Positions 18,256 to 27,867 of a stretch of DNA of 64,000 nucleotides are shown here, in pieces. Within the stretch, counting starts at the first letter, position 1; every line of letters begins with the position of its first letter. The notes beneath the pieces were generated by a model. It worked only from the letters and a program-made list of their open reading frames with translations. It did no database searches and was not told the DNA's origin. The DNA is from Komagataeibacter sp. FNDCF1 (GTDB taxonomy: Bacteria > Pseudomonadota > Alphaproteobacteria > Acetobacterales > Acetobacteraceae), in NCBI RefSeq assembly GCF_021295335.1, contig NZ_JAIWOT010000001.1, positions 3,309,501 to 3,373,500 on the forward strand, read 5' to 3'. The position numbers were made by a program, and so were the translations under genes.

Positions 18256-20526
18256 TTGACCAGACCGCCACGCAAGACCGCAGCCAGGCCCGCATCACCG
18301 CGTGCCCGCACGCGCAGCCGCAAGGCCGCCAGCACGGGGCGGCAGGTGGTGGTGCGTGAACCGGCGGAACCGCTGCCCGACGCCACGTCCCCCCAGCGCT
18401 TCATCAACCGCGAACTGTCATGGCTCGACTTCAACCAGCGCGTGGTGGATGAAGCTGACAATCCCCGCAACCCGCTGCTGGAGCGGGTGCGCTTCCTGTC
18501 GATCAGCGCCAGCAACCTGGATGAATTCTATTCCGTGCGCGTGGCGGGGCTGGTGGGACAGGTGCGCGAAGGGCTGGTCAAGACCTCGCCCGACGGGCTG
18601 ACCCCCCAGCAGCAGCTTGCCGCCGTGCGCGAGCGCACCGGCAGGCTGCTGTATGAACAGCAGCGCATCTGGCGCGACCTGCAGCGCGAGCTGGAGGGGG
18701 CGGGCATCGTGGTATGCGATGAGGTTTCCTTCACCGATGAGGAACAGGCCTGGCTGGACACCTGCTTCATGGAGCGGGTCTTTCCCGTCCTGACGCCACT
18801 TGCCATAGATCCTGCCCATCCGCTGCCCTTCATTCCCAACATGGGAATCGCGCAGGCGCTGCGGCTGCTCAATGCCGAAACCGGGCAGTTCGTGATGGAG
18901 GCGCTGATCCTGCTGCCCGCGCGCATCGAGCGCTTCATCCGGCTGCCGGCAAGCCTTTCCCCCCCCGGCGTCACACGCTTCATCCTGCTGGAGCGTCTGA
19001 TCGTGATGTGCATCGACCGCCTGTTCCCCGGCCTGATGGCGGGGGACTGGGGCGTGATGCGCATCGTGCGCGATACGGACGTGGAGTTCGAGGACGAGGC
19101 CGAGGATCTGGTCCGCTCCTACGAAAGTGCGCTCAAGCGCCGCAGGCGCGGGGTGGTGATCCATCTGGACATCGAATCCCGCATGCCCGAGGACCTGGCC
19201 CGCTCCATGGCCGAAGGGCTGGCCCCGCCAACCGATGAGGTATTCGTCCAGTCCGGGCTGATCGGGGTGGGCGATATCCGGCAGTTGATCGTCGATGACC
19301 GCCCCGACCTGCTGTTCCCACCCTATACCCCGCGCTTTCCCGAACGGATCGTGGATTGCGGCGGCGACTGCTTTGCCGCCATCCGCGCGCGCGACATGAT
19401 CGTGCACCACCCGTTCGAAAGTTTTGACGTGGTGGTGCAGTTCCTGCGGCAGGCGGCCCTTGACCCTGCCGTGGTGGCGATCAAGCAGACGCTGTACCGC
19501 ACGTCACGCGACAGCCCGATCGTGAAGGCGCTGATCGAGGCGGCGGAGGCGGGCAAGGCCGTGACCGCCATGGTGGAACTGCGCGCACGCTTTGACGAGG
19601 AGGCGAACATCCGCCTCTCCCGCGTGCTGGAGGCGGCGGGGGTGCAGGTCGTCTTCGGCTTCTCCGACCTCAAGACCCATGCCAAGCTCAGTCTTGTGGT
19701 AAGGCGGGAGGGGAGCGCGCTGCGCTCCTACGCCCATTTCGGCACGGGTAACTACCACCCCATCACGGCGCGGATCTATACCGACCTGTCCTATTTCACC
19801 TGCAATCCCGAACTGGTGCGCGACTCGGCACGGCTGTTCAACTACATGACCGGCTATGCCGTGCCCGCCCGGATGGAGGCGATCGCCTTTTCCCCCGTCA
19901 CGATCCGCCGCACGCTGGAGGAACTGATCGCGGGCGAGATCGCGCATGCGCAGGCAGGCCGGCCTGCGCATATCTGGCTGAAGATGAACTCGCTGGTCGA
20001 TCCCGACCTGATCGACCGGCTGTACGCCGCATCCTGCGCGGGGGTGCGCATCGTGGCGGTGGTGCGGGGCATATGCTGCCTGCGCCCCGGTGTTCCGGGC
20101 CTTTCGGAAAATATCAAGATCAAGTCCATTGTCGGGCGCTTCCTCGAGCATGCGCGTATCTACGCCTTTGGCGACGGGCACCGCCTGCCTTCACGGCAGG
20201 CGAAGCTCTACATTTCCTCGGCCGACTGGATGCAGCGCAACATGGACTGGCGGGTGGAAAGCATGGTGCCGATGCTGGACCCGCAGATCCATGCCCGCGT
20301 TCTGGACCAGATCATGGTGATTGACCTGAAGGACAACCTCCAGTCATGGATCCTGCAGCGTAACGGCGTGTGGCGCAGGCTGGAGCCGGGGCGCAGGCCG
20401 TTTTCGTCGCATGAATATTTCATGGAGCATCCGGGCTATACGGGGCGTGGCACGGCGGTGGGGGACGCACCCATCCGGGTCAGTGCTTCCCAGCCATGGC
20501 ATGCGGAACAGAACATTGAGGACTGA
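18256..20526 (+). CDS. ppk1: Polyphosphate kinase 1
   Basis: An approximately 756-residue enzyme that polymerises the gamma-phosphate of ATP into polyphosphate. The N domain opens with [14 protein letters not shown]. The autophosphorylated His is in [11 protein letters not shown], the second active-site His in [10 protein letters not shown], and both phospholipase-D-like C domains are complete. The N-terminus is a basic tail of about 45 residues. I chose the TTG at 18256 because GGGAG precedes it; an ATG at 18226 and a TTG at 18211 are in frame. ppx follows after 48 bases. Confidence 0.95.
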   Translation: MTRPPRKTAARPASPRARTRSRKAASTGRQVVVREPAEPLPDATSPQRFINRELSWLDFNQRVVDEADNPRNPLLERVRFLSISASNLDEFYSVRVAGLVGQVREGLVKTSPDGLTPQQQLAAVRERTGRLLYEQQRIWRDLQRELEGAGIVVCDEVSFTDEEQAWLDTCFMERVFPVLTPLAIDPAHPLPFIPNMGIAQALRLLNAETGQFVMEALILLPARIERFIRLPASLSPPGVTRFILLERLIVMCIDRLFPGLMAGDWGVMRIVRDTDVEFEDEAEDLVRSYESALKRRRRGVVIHLDIESRMPEDLARSMAEGLAPPTDEVFVQSGLIGVGDIRQLIVDDRPDLLFPPYTPRFPERIVDCGGDCFAAIRARDMIVHHPFESFDVVVQFLRQAALDPAVVAIKQTLYRTSRDSPIVKALIEAAEAGKAVTAMVELRARFDEEANIRLSRVLEAAGVQVVFGFSDLKTHAKLSLVVRREGSALRSYAHFGTGNYHPITARIYTDLSYFTCNPELVRDSARLFNYMTGYAVPARMEAIAFSPVTIRRTLEELIAGEIAHAQAGRPAHIWLKMNSLVDPDLIDRLYAASCAGVRIVAVVRGICCLRPGVPGLSENIKIKSIVGRFLEHARIYAFGDGHRLPSRQAKLYISSADWMQRNMDWRVESMVPMLDPQIHARVLDQIMVIDLKDNLQSWILQRNGVWRRLEPGRRPFSSHEYFMEHPGYTGRGTAVGDAPIRVSASQPWHAEQNIED

Positions 20527-20574
20527 GGATTACGGCATGGATGGCGTGCGCAGGGCAGGGTGGGCTGATGACAT

Positions 20575-22071
20575 ATGGGGCCGGATGTGACGGGTGATGG
20601 CGGGTTTCGCCGCTCTGCGGTCATAGATCTGGGGTCGAATTCCGTCCGCCTTGTGGTGTTTGACGGCATTTCACGCAATCCGGTCCCCATATTCAATGAA
20701 AAGGTGGTCCTGCGCCTGGGTCGCGGCCTGAACGCCACGGGGCGGTTGAATGAGGAGGCCGTGCCCCTGGCCATGGAGGTCATGGCCCGTTTCAACGCCA
20801 TCGCGCGCGGGATGGAGGCCAGCCCCTTTGAAGTGCTGGCCACCGCCGCCGTGCGTGACGCCACCAACGGGCCGGAATTCGTGGCGGGCCTGCGCGCGCG
20901 CCTCCCCGGCGTGCCGATCCGTATCCTGAGCGGGGAGGAAGAAGCCGACTATTCCGCCACCGGCGTACTGTGCGGCATACCCGATGCCAATGGTCTGGTG
21001 GCCGATATCGGCGGGGGGTCGCTGGAACTGATCCGGCTGGAGAACGGCCGCAAGCTCAATGCCTGCACGCTGCCGCTGGGGGTAATCCGGCTCAATGACC
21101 GTGCGGGGGGCGACCTGGCCCGCGCCCGCGCGCTGGTGGATGAGGACCTGTCCGGCGTGGACTGGCTGGATGACGTGCAGGGGCAGGATCTCTATCTGGT
21201 GGGGGGCGGCTTCAGGGCGCTGGCGCGTCTGCAGATCGCGCGCACGGCCTATCCGCTCAATATCGTCCACCTTTATACCCTTGCGCCCGACACCGCGCGC
21301 GAGATGGCGGAATGGATCATCGGCGCGGGCAAGCGTTCGCTCGAACGCCTGCCCGGCGTGCCGCGCAAGCGGCTGGAGGATGCGCCCTATGCCGCTACCG
21401 TACTGCGCCGGCTGATGCGGCGCACGCATTCACGCGAACTGGTCTTCTGTGTCGATGGCCTGCGGGAGGGGTGGTACATGCGTAACGTCGCGGCCTCCGT
21501 CGCGGCAAATGACCCGCAGGATGCGGTCGCGCATGAAATGTGCCGCATGCTGGGCCGCAGCATGAACCTGCCGGGGCGGCTGGCGGACTGGACCGCGCCG
21601 CTTTTCGCGCATGAGGAAGAGCAGGCGCGGCGCCTGCGGCGCGTGGCGTGCGGCCTGTCGGATGTGGGTGCGCATGACCATCCGGAATACCGTGCCGAGC
21701 AGACATACCTGCGTATCCTGCGCCTGCAGGGGGTGGGATTTACCCATCCCGCGCGGGCTTTCCTGTCCCTTACGCTGGCGGTGCGGTACGGGGCTGATCT
21801 TTCGGTTGCGTATCTTCAGCCCTCGCGTCAGTTGCTGAGTGAGGCGGAGTTCACCCATGCCGTGGCGCTGGGGCAGGCGCTGCGGCTGGCCTATAGCGTA
21901 AGCGGCGGGACCGAGGCGCTGCTGGATGGCACGCGGGTGGATTGCGAAGGCGGGGTGCTGTCGCTTCACTTCGCCCCGGGGCGTGATGTGGTGCAGGGGG
22001 AAAGCGTGCGCCGCAGGCTGGAGCGGCTGGGGGCGGCGCTGGGCATGCCTGTCAAGATACGCGATCACTAA
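20575..22071 (+). CDS. ppx: Exopolyphosphatase / guanosine pentaphosphate phosphatase family
   Basis: A 498-residue ASKHA-fold phosphatase. The phosphate-1 loop is VIDLGSNSVRLVV near residue 15, the phosphate-2 loop VADIGGGSLELI near 143, and SGEEEADYSA is the usual catalytic Glu segment. A C-terminal HD-like helical domain is present, so this is the long Ppx form rather than the short GppA form. Together with ppk1 it sets the polyphosphate level. No good Shine-Dalgarno sequence precedes the ATG at 20575. Confidence 0.93.
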   Translation: MGPDVTGDGGFRRSAVIDLGSNSVRLVVFDGISRNPVPIFNEKVVLRLGRGLNATGRLNEEAVPLAMEVMARFNAIARGMEASPFEVLATAAVRDATNGPEFVAGLRARLPGVPIRILSGEEEADYSATGVLCGIPDANGLVADIGGGSLELIRLENGRKLNACTLPLGVIRLNDRAGGDLARARALVDEDLSGVDWLDDVQGQDLYLVGGGFRALARLQIARTAYPLNIVHLYTLAPDTAREMAEWIIGAGKRSLERLPGVPRKRLEDAPYAATVLRRLMRRTHSRELVFCVDGLREGWYMRNVAASVAANDPQDAVAHEMCRMLGRSMNLPGRLADWTAPLFAHEEEQARRLRRVACGLSDVGAHDHPEYRAEQTYLRILRLQGVGFTHPARAFLSLTLAVRYGADLSVAYLQPSRQLLSEAEFTHAVALGQALRLAYSVSGGTEALLDGTRVDCEGGVLSLHFAPGRDVVQGESVRRRLERLGAALGMPVKIRDH

Positions 22072-22082
22072 AAGGCATGGGT

Positions 22083-23471
22083 ATGCGCAATGGCGCGGTA
22101 CGCGGCCTGCTGCTGGTGCGCGGCGGCACGGTGGTGACGGCGCAGGCGTCGCTGCGGGTGGATGTGCTGTGTGGCGGCGTGGGTGAGATACTGACCACCG
22201 GCCCGGACCTGGAAGTGCCCATGGGCTGCACGGTGGTTGATGCCGGTGGCCTGCTGGTCCTGCCCGGCGGGGTGGACCCGCACACGGCCATCGGCGCGGA
22301 TGAATCCGGTTTTGAACGGACGGTGGAGGCGCTGGCGGGCGGGACCACGACCATACTCGATACCATGCATCCCCATGGCGGCACGCTGGGGGCAGCGTGG
22401 CGGGCATGGTGGCATGCGGCGGAGCGGTCCCATGTGGATGTGGGGCTGCATATGGCGTTGCCCGACGCGGGTGCCCGCGTGCTGCGCGACATGGAAGTGC
22501 TTGTGGAACGCCGGGGGGTGAATGCCTTCCATCTATCCATGGCGGATGGACTGTCCGACCGCGCCATCCTGCAACTGGCTGGTCACGCCGCCGGATGCGG
22601 CGCGCTGTGCCGGATCGAGGCCCAGAACGCACAGGCCGTGGCCTATCTGCGTGAAGAACTGGCGCAGGCGGGCATTACGGGGGCCGAGTCCTGTCTGCTT
22701 GCCGCCCCCCCGGCGGTCGAGGCAGAAGCCACCCATCGCGCCATCATGCTGGCGGGGCTGCAGGGGGCCCCGGTCCATATCGGTCCGGTTTCCACCACGG
22801 GGGCGATTACCTGCCTCTCCGCAGCCCGGCTGGATGGCCAGCGGGTCGCAGCGCATGTGCTGGCCCCACATCTGGTGGTGGATGAAGCCGTATATGACGT
22901 GGGTGGAGACGCACCATCCGGCTCCTGTATCACCGATCCCTGCATGACCCTGCCGCCCTTCCGTGATGGCACGCACCGCCGTGCGCTATGGGGTGCGCTG
23001 GCGGCGGGGACCATCGGCATGGTGGCCAGCGGTTTCCGCCCCCCGGGCCAGCCGGGCAACGGGCCGGCTGGCGGGCTGGCCGGGCGCATGCGCGCAGTGT
23101 GGCAGCATGGAGTGCAGGCAGGGCTGCTGAGCGCCGGGGAATTTGTGGCCGTGACCGCACAGGCAGCGGCGTGTGCCTTCAACATCTATCCGCGCAAGGG
23201 CGCCATCATGCCCGGTGCCGATGCCGATCTGGTCCTGTGGGACCCCGATGCGCTGGAAACCTGCCCCCATGGTCCCGATACGCCCTATGGCGGGATTACG
23301 CTTGGGGGGCGTGCGGTGCATGTGATCCGCGGTGGGGTTACGGTATGGAAGGACAACCGGCTGTATGGCGATGGCCGCGGGGTCCATGTGCCCTGTCCGG
23401 CCTTCCGCTCCGGCCTGTCGGCAGACATGCGTCAGGCGGCACGGCTGTCCGTGCGTCAGGACGGCATGTAG
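22083..23471 (+). CDS. Dihydropyrimidinase/hydantoinase-fold protein lacking the metal ligands (probable pseudoenzyme)
   Basis: A 462-residue amidohydrolase-superfamily protein most like D-hydantoinase and dihydropyrimidinase in layout: a beta-sandwich N-terminus, LVLPGGVDPHT, AGGTTTILD and a C-terminal GADADLVLWDPD. The zinc ligands are largely gone. The HxH pair reads HTA (H67, A69), the carboxylated Lys position is H150, the HAEN His segment is IEAQN (179-182), and the S-D-H segment near 316 is ASGFRP. It cannot hold the usual binuclear centre. The frame is intact. AAAGG 7 bases upstream picks the ATG at 22083 over 22077. It heads the ureide catabolic region and starts 11 bases after ppx. 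Confidence 0.75.
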   Translation: MRNGAVRGLLLVRGGTVVTAQASLRVDVLCGGVGEILTTGPDLEVPMGCTVVDAGGLLVLPGGVDPHTAIGADESGFERTVEALAGGTTTILDTMHPHGGTLGAAWRAWWHAAERSHVDVGLHMALPDAGARVLRDMEVLVERRGVNAFHLSMADGLSDRAILQLAGHAAGCGALCRIEAQNAQAVAYLREELAQAGITGAESCLLAAPPAVEAEATHRAIMLAGLQGAPVHIGPVSTTGAITCLSAARLDGQRVAAHVLAPHLVVDEAVYDVGGDAPSGSCITDPCMTLPPFRDGTHRRALWGALAAGTIGMVASGFRPPGQPGNGPAGGLAGRMRAVWQHGVQAGLLSAGEFVAVTAQAAACAFNIYPRKGAIMPGADADLVLWDPDALETCPHGPDTPYGGITLGGRAVHVIRGGVTVWKDNRLYGDGRGVHVPCPAFRSGLSADMRQAARLSVRQDGM

Positions 23472-23662
23472 TGCATGTGTCGTGCGACGGGGCCATGGCC
23501 GGTTCCGCCTGTTCCTGACCGCAAGGCTTTCCATCATGTGGCGTGGACCGGCCGGACCATCATGTGCCGCCATGGTCGCAGCACTGGTGGCGGCGGCAGT
23601 CGTGATCCGTTTGTGGTAACCGGCACAGGCGGATGGTGGTGAAAATGGGGGAACACGACCCG
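23472..23662 (+). other. Intergenic gap between the pseudo-hydantoinase and the lysR gene
   Basis: The gap is GC-rich with no clear terminator. The only short frame of note is a 27-codon hydrophobic one at 23536-23619, which I do not call a gene. The lysR promoter is presumably here. Confidence 0.3.
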
Positions 23663-24616
23663 ATGAATGATCCGCTTTCCCGCATCCCGCGCATGATGCG
23701 GCTGCATGCGCGCGGCATTTCATATTTCAATGCCGTGCGGGAATGTCGTTCCATACGGGAAGCGGCGCGCAGGCTCAATGTCGCCCCCTCCGCCCTGACC
23801 CGGCAACTGGCGCAGATGGAGGCCGAGATCGGTGCGCCCCTGTTCGACCGCCTGCCCGAAGGCATGATGCTGACGGAGGCAGGCGCCATCATGGCCCGGC
23901 ACGTCGTGACCGTGATGCAGGATGCCGCCCGGACGGAGGAACAGATCAGCGCCCTGTCGGGCCGGCATGCGGGGCGTCTGCGCATCATGGCGGTGGAAGG
24001 CGTTGCGGGGCAGTTGCTGCCAGCGCTGCTGGGCCGGATCATCACGGCCTTTCCGGCCATTGACCTGTATGTGGAGGTGGGATCGCCCGCAACCATCGTC
24101 TCCGCCCTGCGGGAAGGGCAGGTGGATCTGGGCATTGCCTTTTCCCTGGCGCCCCATCCCGAACTGCGGCGGGTGGCGGTGGCGCATTTTCCCATCGGCG
24201 CCGTGATGCGGCCGGACCACCCGCTGGCGGCGCTGCGCACGGTTACGGCAGAGGACTGCGTGGCCTGCCGCCTGATCCTGCCCACGCGTACGCTCTCGCT
24301 CTACCGGGTGATGGAACCCATGCTGCGCCCGTGGCAGGACCGACTGGACGTGGTGCTGCGCACCGGCTCGATCGAACTGACCAACCGCATGGTGCAGGCG
24401 GGTGCAGGGCTTGCCTTCCAGTCACCGCTGGCCCTTGGTACCCGGCCCGGTGGCGGGCTGTGTCACGTACCGCTGCGCGATACCCGCGCCGTGACCGACC
24501 TGGGGGCCTATGTGCGCGATTCCCGCTGGCTGCCGCCATTGCTGGAAACGGTGATCGGGGAACTGCGCGCGGAATTGCGCCGCATGCAGGACATGGGCGG
24601 GGAGCCGATAGCCTGA
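23663..24616 (+). CDS. LysR-family transcriptional regulator of the ureide cluster
   Basis: A 317-residue LTTR. The HTH reads SIREAARRLNVAPSALTRQL and continues into the linker helix MEAEIGAPLFDR. The effector domain begins GRLRIMAVEGVAG and carries two Rossmann-like subdomains. GGGGGAA at 23647 favours this ATG; in-frame ATGs at 23633 and 23645 would add a few residues. It is oriented with the catabolic genes, not divergent as is usual for LTTRs. A 19-base palindrome just downstream of its stop may be its operator. The inducer is probably an ureide such as allantoin or oxalurate (inference). Confidence 0.85.
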   Translation: MNDPLSRIPRMMRLHARGISYFNAVRECRSIREAARRLNVAPSALTRQLAQMEAEIGAPLFDRLPEGMMLTEAGAIMARHVVTVMQDAARTEEQISALSGRHAGRLRIMAVEGVAGQLLPALLGRIITAFPAIDLYVEVGSPATIVSALREGQVDLGIAFSLAPHPELRRVAVAHFPIGAVMRPDHPLAALRTVTAEDCVACRLILPTRTLSLYRVMEPMLRPWQDRLDVVLRTGSIELTNRMVQAGAGLAFQSPLALGTRPGGGLCHVPLRDTRAVTDLGAYVRDSRWLPPLLETVIGELRAELRRMQDMGGEPIA

Positions 24617-24640
24617 TCCGCCTGTTGCGTTAAGGGCAAC

Positions 24641-24659
24641 ACAATGGTCGGATCATTGT
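24641..24659. promoter_or_regulatory. Near-perfect 19-base palindrome, candidate operator upstream of the flavoprotein gene
   Basis: ACAATGGTCGGATCATTGT is symmetrical around base 24650 with a single mismatched pair. It sits in the 117-base gap between lysR and the flavoprotein gene, 75 bases before that start. This is a plausible LTTR site, although the T-N11-A core is inverted (A-N11-T). Confidence 0.5.
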
Positions 24660-24733
24660 AATGGACGGAACACCTGCCGGTTTGATTAGATCGGCCTGTC
24701 ATGACGGGGCCGGGGTGAAACCGGCATCGGCAC

Positions 24734-26221
24734 ATGGTGGAAAACACGGACGGGAACCCGCAGATGGATACCAACACGCAGCCCGGAACCGGGGCCGCCT
24801 GCGGGCTTGCAGCGCTGGATGCGGCGGTGCGCCGGGACATGGAAATCATCCGCTATCCACACAGGGAATGGGTCCCCGCAATGGAGCGCCACGGCCAGCG
24901 CGTGCTGGATGTGGCCATTATCGGCGCGGGACAGGGCGGGCTGGCCACGGCTTTCGCGCTCAGGCGCAGCAGCATCACCAATATCCGTATCTTTGACCGG
25001 GCATCCAGGGGCGATGAAGGGCCGTGGATGACGTTTGCGCGCATGCTCACGCTGCGCACGCCCAAATACGTGACCGGACCCGACCTGGGCGTGCCCTCGC
25101 TCACGCCGCGCTCGTGGTACGAAGCGCAGTTCGGCGCGCAGGCATGGGAAAGGCTGGACAAGATCCCGCGCGCACAGTGGCAGGCCTATCTGGACTGGTA
25201 TCGGGACATCCTTAACCTGCCGGTTGCCAATGACCATGATTTCCAGGGCGTGACGTGGGAGGACGGCCTGCTGCGCCTGACCTTTGGCCGGCCTGATGGC
25301 GCGACCTACGTGCAGTATGCGCGCAAGCTGGTGCTGGCCACCGGCATTGAAGGCTGCGGGACATGGAACGTGCCCGATTTCATCCGCACCGGCCTGCCGC
25401 GCGACCGGTATGCCCATACATCGGAAGCGATTGATTTCGCGGCGCTGAAGGGCCGGCGCATCGGTGTGCTGGGGGCGGGGGCCTCGGCGTTTGATAACGC
25501 GGCCACGGCGCTGGAAGCGGGGGCCGGCAGTGTCACGCTGTGCCTGCGGCGCAGGGAAATCCCGGCCGTCAACCCCTATCGCTGGATGGAGAATACCGGC
25601 TTCCTCGCCTATTATCCTGCCCTGTCCGATGACCTGCGCTGGCGCTTCATGCGCCGGATATTCGAACTGAACCAGCCGCCGCCGCAGGATACGTTCTGGC
25701 GCTGCCGCAGGCATCCCACCTTCTCCTACCGAACCGGCTGCCCATGGACGGCGGTGCGTATGGATGGTGACAGGATCGTGGTGGAGTCGCTCACGGGGGA
25801 AATGCATTTTGACTTCCTGATCATCGGCACGGGTTTTGCAATCGATCTCGCGCGCAGGCCGGAGACACAGTCATTTGCCGCCTCCGTCGCACTGTGGGGG
25901 GATCGGCATACCGCGCCGGTGGGGTCGGAAAGTGCGGTGCTGGAACGCTACCCCTATCTTGGGCTCAACTATCAGTTCCTGCCGCGCGACAGGGATGATC
26001 CGCTGGCGCCGATGCTGGCGAACATTCACAATTTCACGTTTTCGGCCACGCCCAGCATGGGGCTTTCGGGCGCGTCGATCAGTGGCATGCGCTTTGGCGT
26101 GGAGCGTCTGGCCCACGGGCTGGGGCGCGACCTGTATGTTGCGGACGGCCAGAAACATCTGGAAAGTCTGCTGGCCTATGATGTGCGGGAACTGGTCAGT
26201 CTCGATCCACCTGTTGCATGA
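24734..26221 (+). CDS. FMO-like FAD/NAD(P)-dependent flavoprotein of unknown substrate
   Basis: A 495-residue two-dinucleotide-binding flavoprotein. The FAD site is IIGAGQGGLATAF (GAGQGG at 64-69) and the NADPH-site motif is VLGAGASAFDNAA near residue 245. An ATG-like segment FLIIGTGFAIDLA lies near 360. The order and spacing match class B flavin monooxygenases, but I do not see a clean FxGxxxHxxxY signature. It lies directly upstream of the AtzG/AtzE-like pair in a purine-catabolic cluster with no recognisable uricase, so it may oxidise a ureide or purine (inference). It is not related to the HpxO type of urate hydroxylase. The start could be 24764. Confidence 0.7.
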   Translation: MVENTDGNPQMDTNTQPGTGAACGLAALDAAVRRDMEIIRYPHREWVPAMERHGQRVLDVAIIGAGQGGLATAFALRRSSITNIRIFDRASRGDEGPWMTFARMLTLRTPKYVTGPDLGVPSLTPRSWYEAQFGAQAWERLDKIPRAQWQAYLDWYRDILNLPVANDHDFQGVTWEDGLLRLTFGRPDGATYVQYARKLVLATGIEGCGTWNVPDFIRTGLPRDRYAHTSEAIDFAALKGRRIGVLGAGASAFDNAATALEAGAGSVTLCLRRREIPAVNPYRWMENTGFLAYYPALSDDLRWRFMRRIFELNQPPPQDTFWRCRRHPTFSYRTGCPWTAVRMDGDRIVVESLTGEMHFDFLIIGTGFAIDLARRPETQSFAASVALWGDRHTAPVGSESAVLERYPYLGLNYQFLPRDRDDPLAPMLANIHNFTFSATPSMGLSGASISGMRFGVERLAHGLGRDLYVADGQKHLESLLAYDVRELVSLDPPVA

Positions 26222-26263
26222 TGCATCCCGGGTAGACTGATCCATTCGGGAGATAGTGAGTAG

Positions 26264-26497
26264 ATGAGCAGCGCTCCACGCCTTTCCCCTTCCGCACCGG
26301 TTACGGGCGCGGGCGGGCATGATGATCACAGGGTTCCCCCCGTGCCGGACATGGCGCGGCTTGTCGGGCTGACCATTCCGGCGGCATGCCTGCCCGATGT
26401 CGTGGCGAATGCCATGCTTTTGCAGGGTTATGCCGACCTGCTTGGCGGCTTCGCGCTGCCCGATGACTGTGAACCCGCCTATGGGTACACGCCATGA
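26264..26497 (+). CDS. AtzG/HpxX-like small amidase-partner protein (DUF4089 type)
   Basis: A 77-residue protein. After a disordered Pro/Ala-rich N-terminus it has a helical core, ACLPDVVANAMLLQGYADLL, ending in a short acidic tail. AtzG proteins bind the AtzE amidase as obligate partners, and the HpxX homologue occupies the same place in the Klebsiella hpxWXYZ cluster. Its stop overlaps the amidase start by 4 bases (ATGA), so tight coupling is expected. The assignment leans on context as much as sequence. Confidence 0.7.
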   Translation: MSSAPRLSPSAPVTGAGGHDDHRVPPVPDMARLVGLTIPAACLPDVVANAMLLQGYADLLGGFALPDDCEPAYGYTP

Positions 26498-27867
26498 ACG
26501 CCGATGTGCAGGCCATGGGGGCGGCCTTTGCCATTGCGGCCGATGTCAGGGCACGCCGCCGGACCGCCGTCTCGGTCGTGACCGCCGTGATCGCGGATAT
26601 CGAGGCCCGTGACACCCGCTTCAACAGTGTGACCCGCATCCTGGGCCCCGCCGCCGTGGCGCAGGCGGAGGAAGTGGATAAAGCAGTAGCGGCAGGCCGC
26701 GACCCCGGGCCACTGGCGGGCGTGCCCTTTGGCGTGAAGGACCTGTTTGACGTATGCGGCGAAGTGACTACCGCGGGGTCCATCGTGCTGCGTGACAACC
26801 TGCCCGCAACGCAGGATGCAACCGTGGTGGCCCGCCTGCGCGCGGCGGGCGCCGTGCCGGTGGCCACGCTGAACATGGATGAATTCGCCTACGGTTTCTC
26901 AACCGAAAACGCGCATACCGGCACGACCTGCAACCCGCATGATACCGCGCGCCTGGCAGGCGGGTCATCGGGCGGGTCGGCGGCGTCGGTCGCGGCGGGG
27001 CTGCTGCCGTTCACGCTGGGGTCGGACACCAACGGCTCTATCCGCATCCCGTCCTCGCTGTGCGGGGTATGGGGGCTCAAGCCCACCTATGGGCAGGTAC
27101 CGCTGCGTGGTGTCTATCCGTTCGTGGCAAGTCTTGACGTGGCGGGACCAATGGCGGCCACACTTGCGGACCTGCAGGCGGTTTACGCCATCATGGCGGG
27201 CAGGACGATCGACGCGCTGCCCGATGTGGCGGGCGTACGTGTCGCGCGTCTTGGCGGCTGGTTTGCCAGCAACATCAGCTCCGAAATAACGGCAGGGATC
27301 GATGCGGTCATGGCGCATCTGGGTAGCGGGCAGGTTGTCGAACTGCCTGAAGTCGCCCGCGCCCGCGCCTCCGCCTTCCTGATTAGCGCGGCGGAGGGGG
27401 GCAACCTGCACCTGCCGCGCCTGCGCCGGCGGTCCATGCAGTATGATCCGGCAACGCGCGCTCGGCTCATGGCCGGCGCCATGCTGCCGGCCTCCACCTT
27501 CGTGCAGGCGCAGCGCTTCCGGCGCTGGTTCCGCGCGCAGGTGCACGAAGCCCTTAGCCAGGCCGATGTGCTGGTGGCGCCGACCACGGTCGGTGTTGCG
27601 CCGCGTATCGACCAGCCGACCATCATGGTGGATGGCCGGAGTGTACCGGCACGGGCCAATCTGGGCATCTTTACCCAGCCCGTCAGCCTTGCGGGCCTGC
27701 CTGTTCTGGCGGCCCCGCTGGCGGTGGACGGACTGCCGCTTGGCATCCAGCTGATTGGCGCGCCGGACGCGGAAGCCAGCCTGTTTGCCGTAGCGGCCGA
27801 ACTGCAGCGCGCGGGCCTGCTGCGCTGCCAGCCACTGGATGCAGGCTACGCCCGAAAGGACAGCTGA
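26494..27867 (+). CDS. Amidase-signature hydrolase, AtzE/HpxY-like
   Basis: A 457-residue amidase-signature enzyme. The Ser-cisSer-Lys triad is visible as K82 (GVKDLFD), S158 (GGSSGGSAAS) and S182 (SDTNGSIRI). AtzE itself hydrolyses carboxybiuret in cyanurate breakdown. The HpxY branch is linked to uric acid catabolism, probably acting on a ureide-derived amide. The small protein upstream should be its subunit. It overlaps the following Ntn hydrolase gene by one base (TGATG). The exact substrate is unknown. Confidence 0.85.
   Translation: MNADVQAMGAAFAIAADVRARRRTAVSVVTAVIADIEARDTRFNSVTRILGPAAVAQAEEVDKAVAAGRDPGPLAGVPFGVKDLFDVCGEVTTAGSIVLRDNLPATQDATVVARLRAAGAVPVATLNMDEFAYGFSTENAHTGTTCNPHDTARLAGGSSGGSAASVAAGLLPFTLGSDTNGSIRIPSSLCGVWGLKPTYGQVPLRGVYPFVASLDVAGPMAATLADLQAVYAIMAGRTIDALPDVAGVRVARLGGWFASNISSEITAGIDAVMAHLGSGQVVELPEVARARASAFLISAAEGGNLHLPRLRRRSMQYDPATRARLMAGAMLPASTFVQAQRFRRWFRAQVHEALSQADVLVAPTTVGVAPRIDQPTIMVDGRSVPARANLGIFTQPVSLAGLPVLAAPLAVDGLPLGIQLIGAPDAEASLFAVAAELQRAGLLRCQPLDAGYARKDS

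Noticed and set aside
23536-23619. A 27-codon hydrophobic frame (MWRGPAGPSCAAMVAAL...) before lysR
   Set aside because: It could be a small membrane protein, but the ribosome binding site is weak and nothing else supports it.
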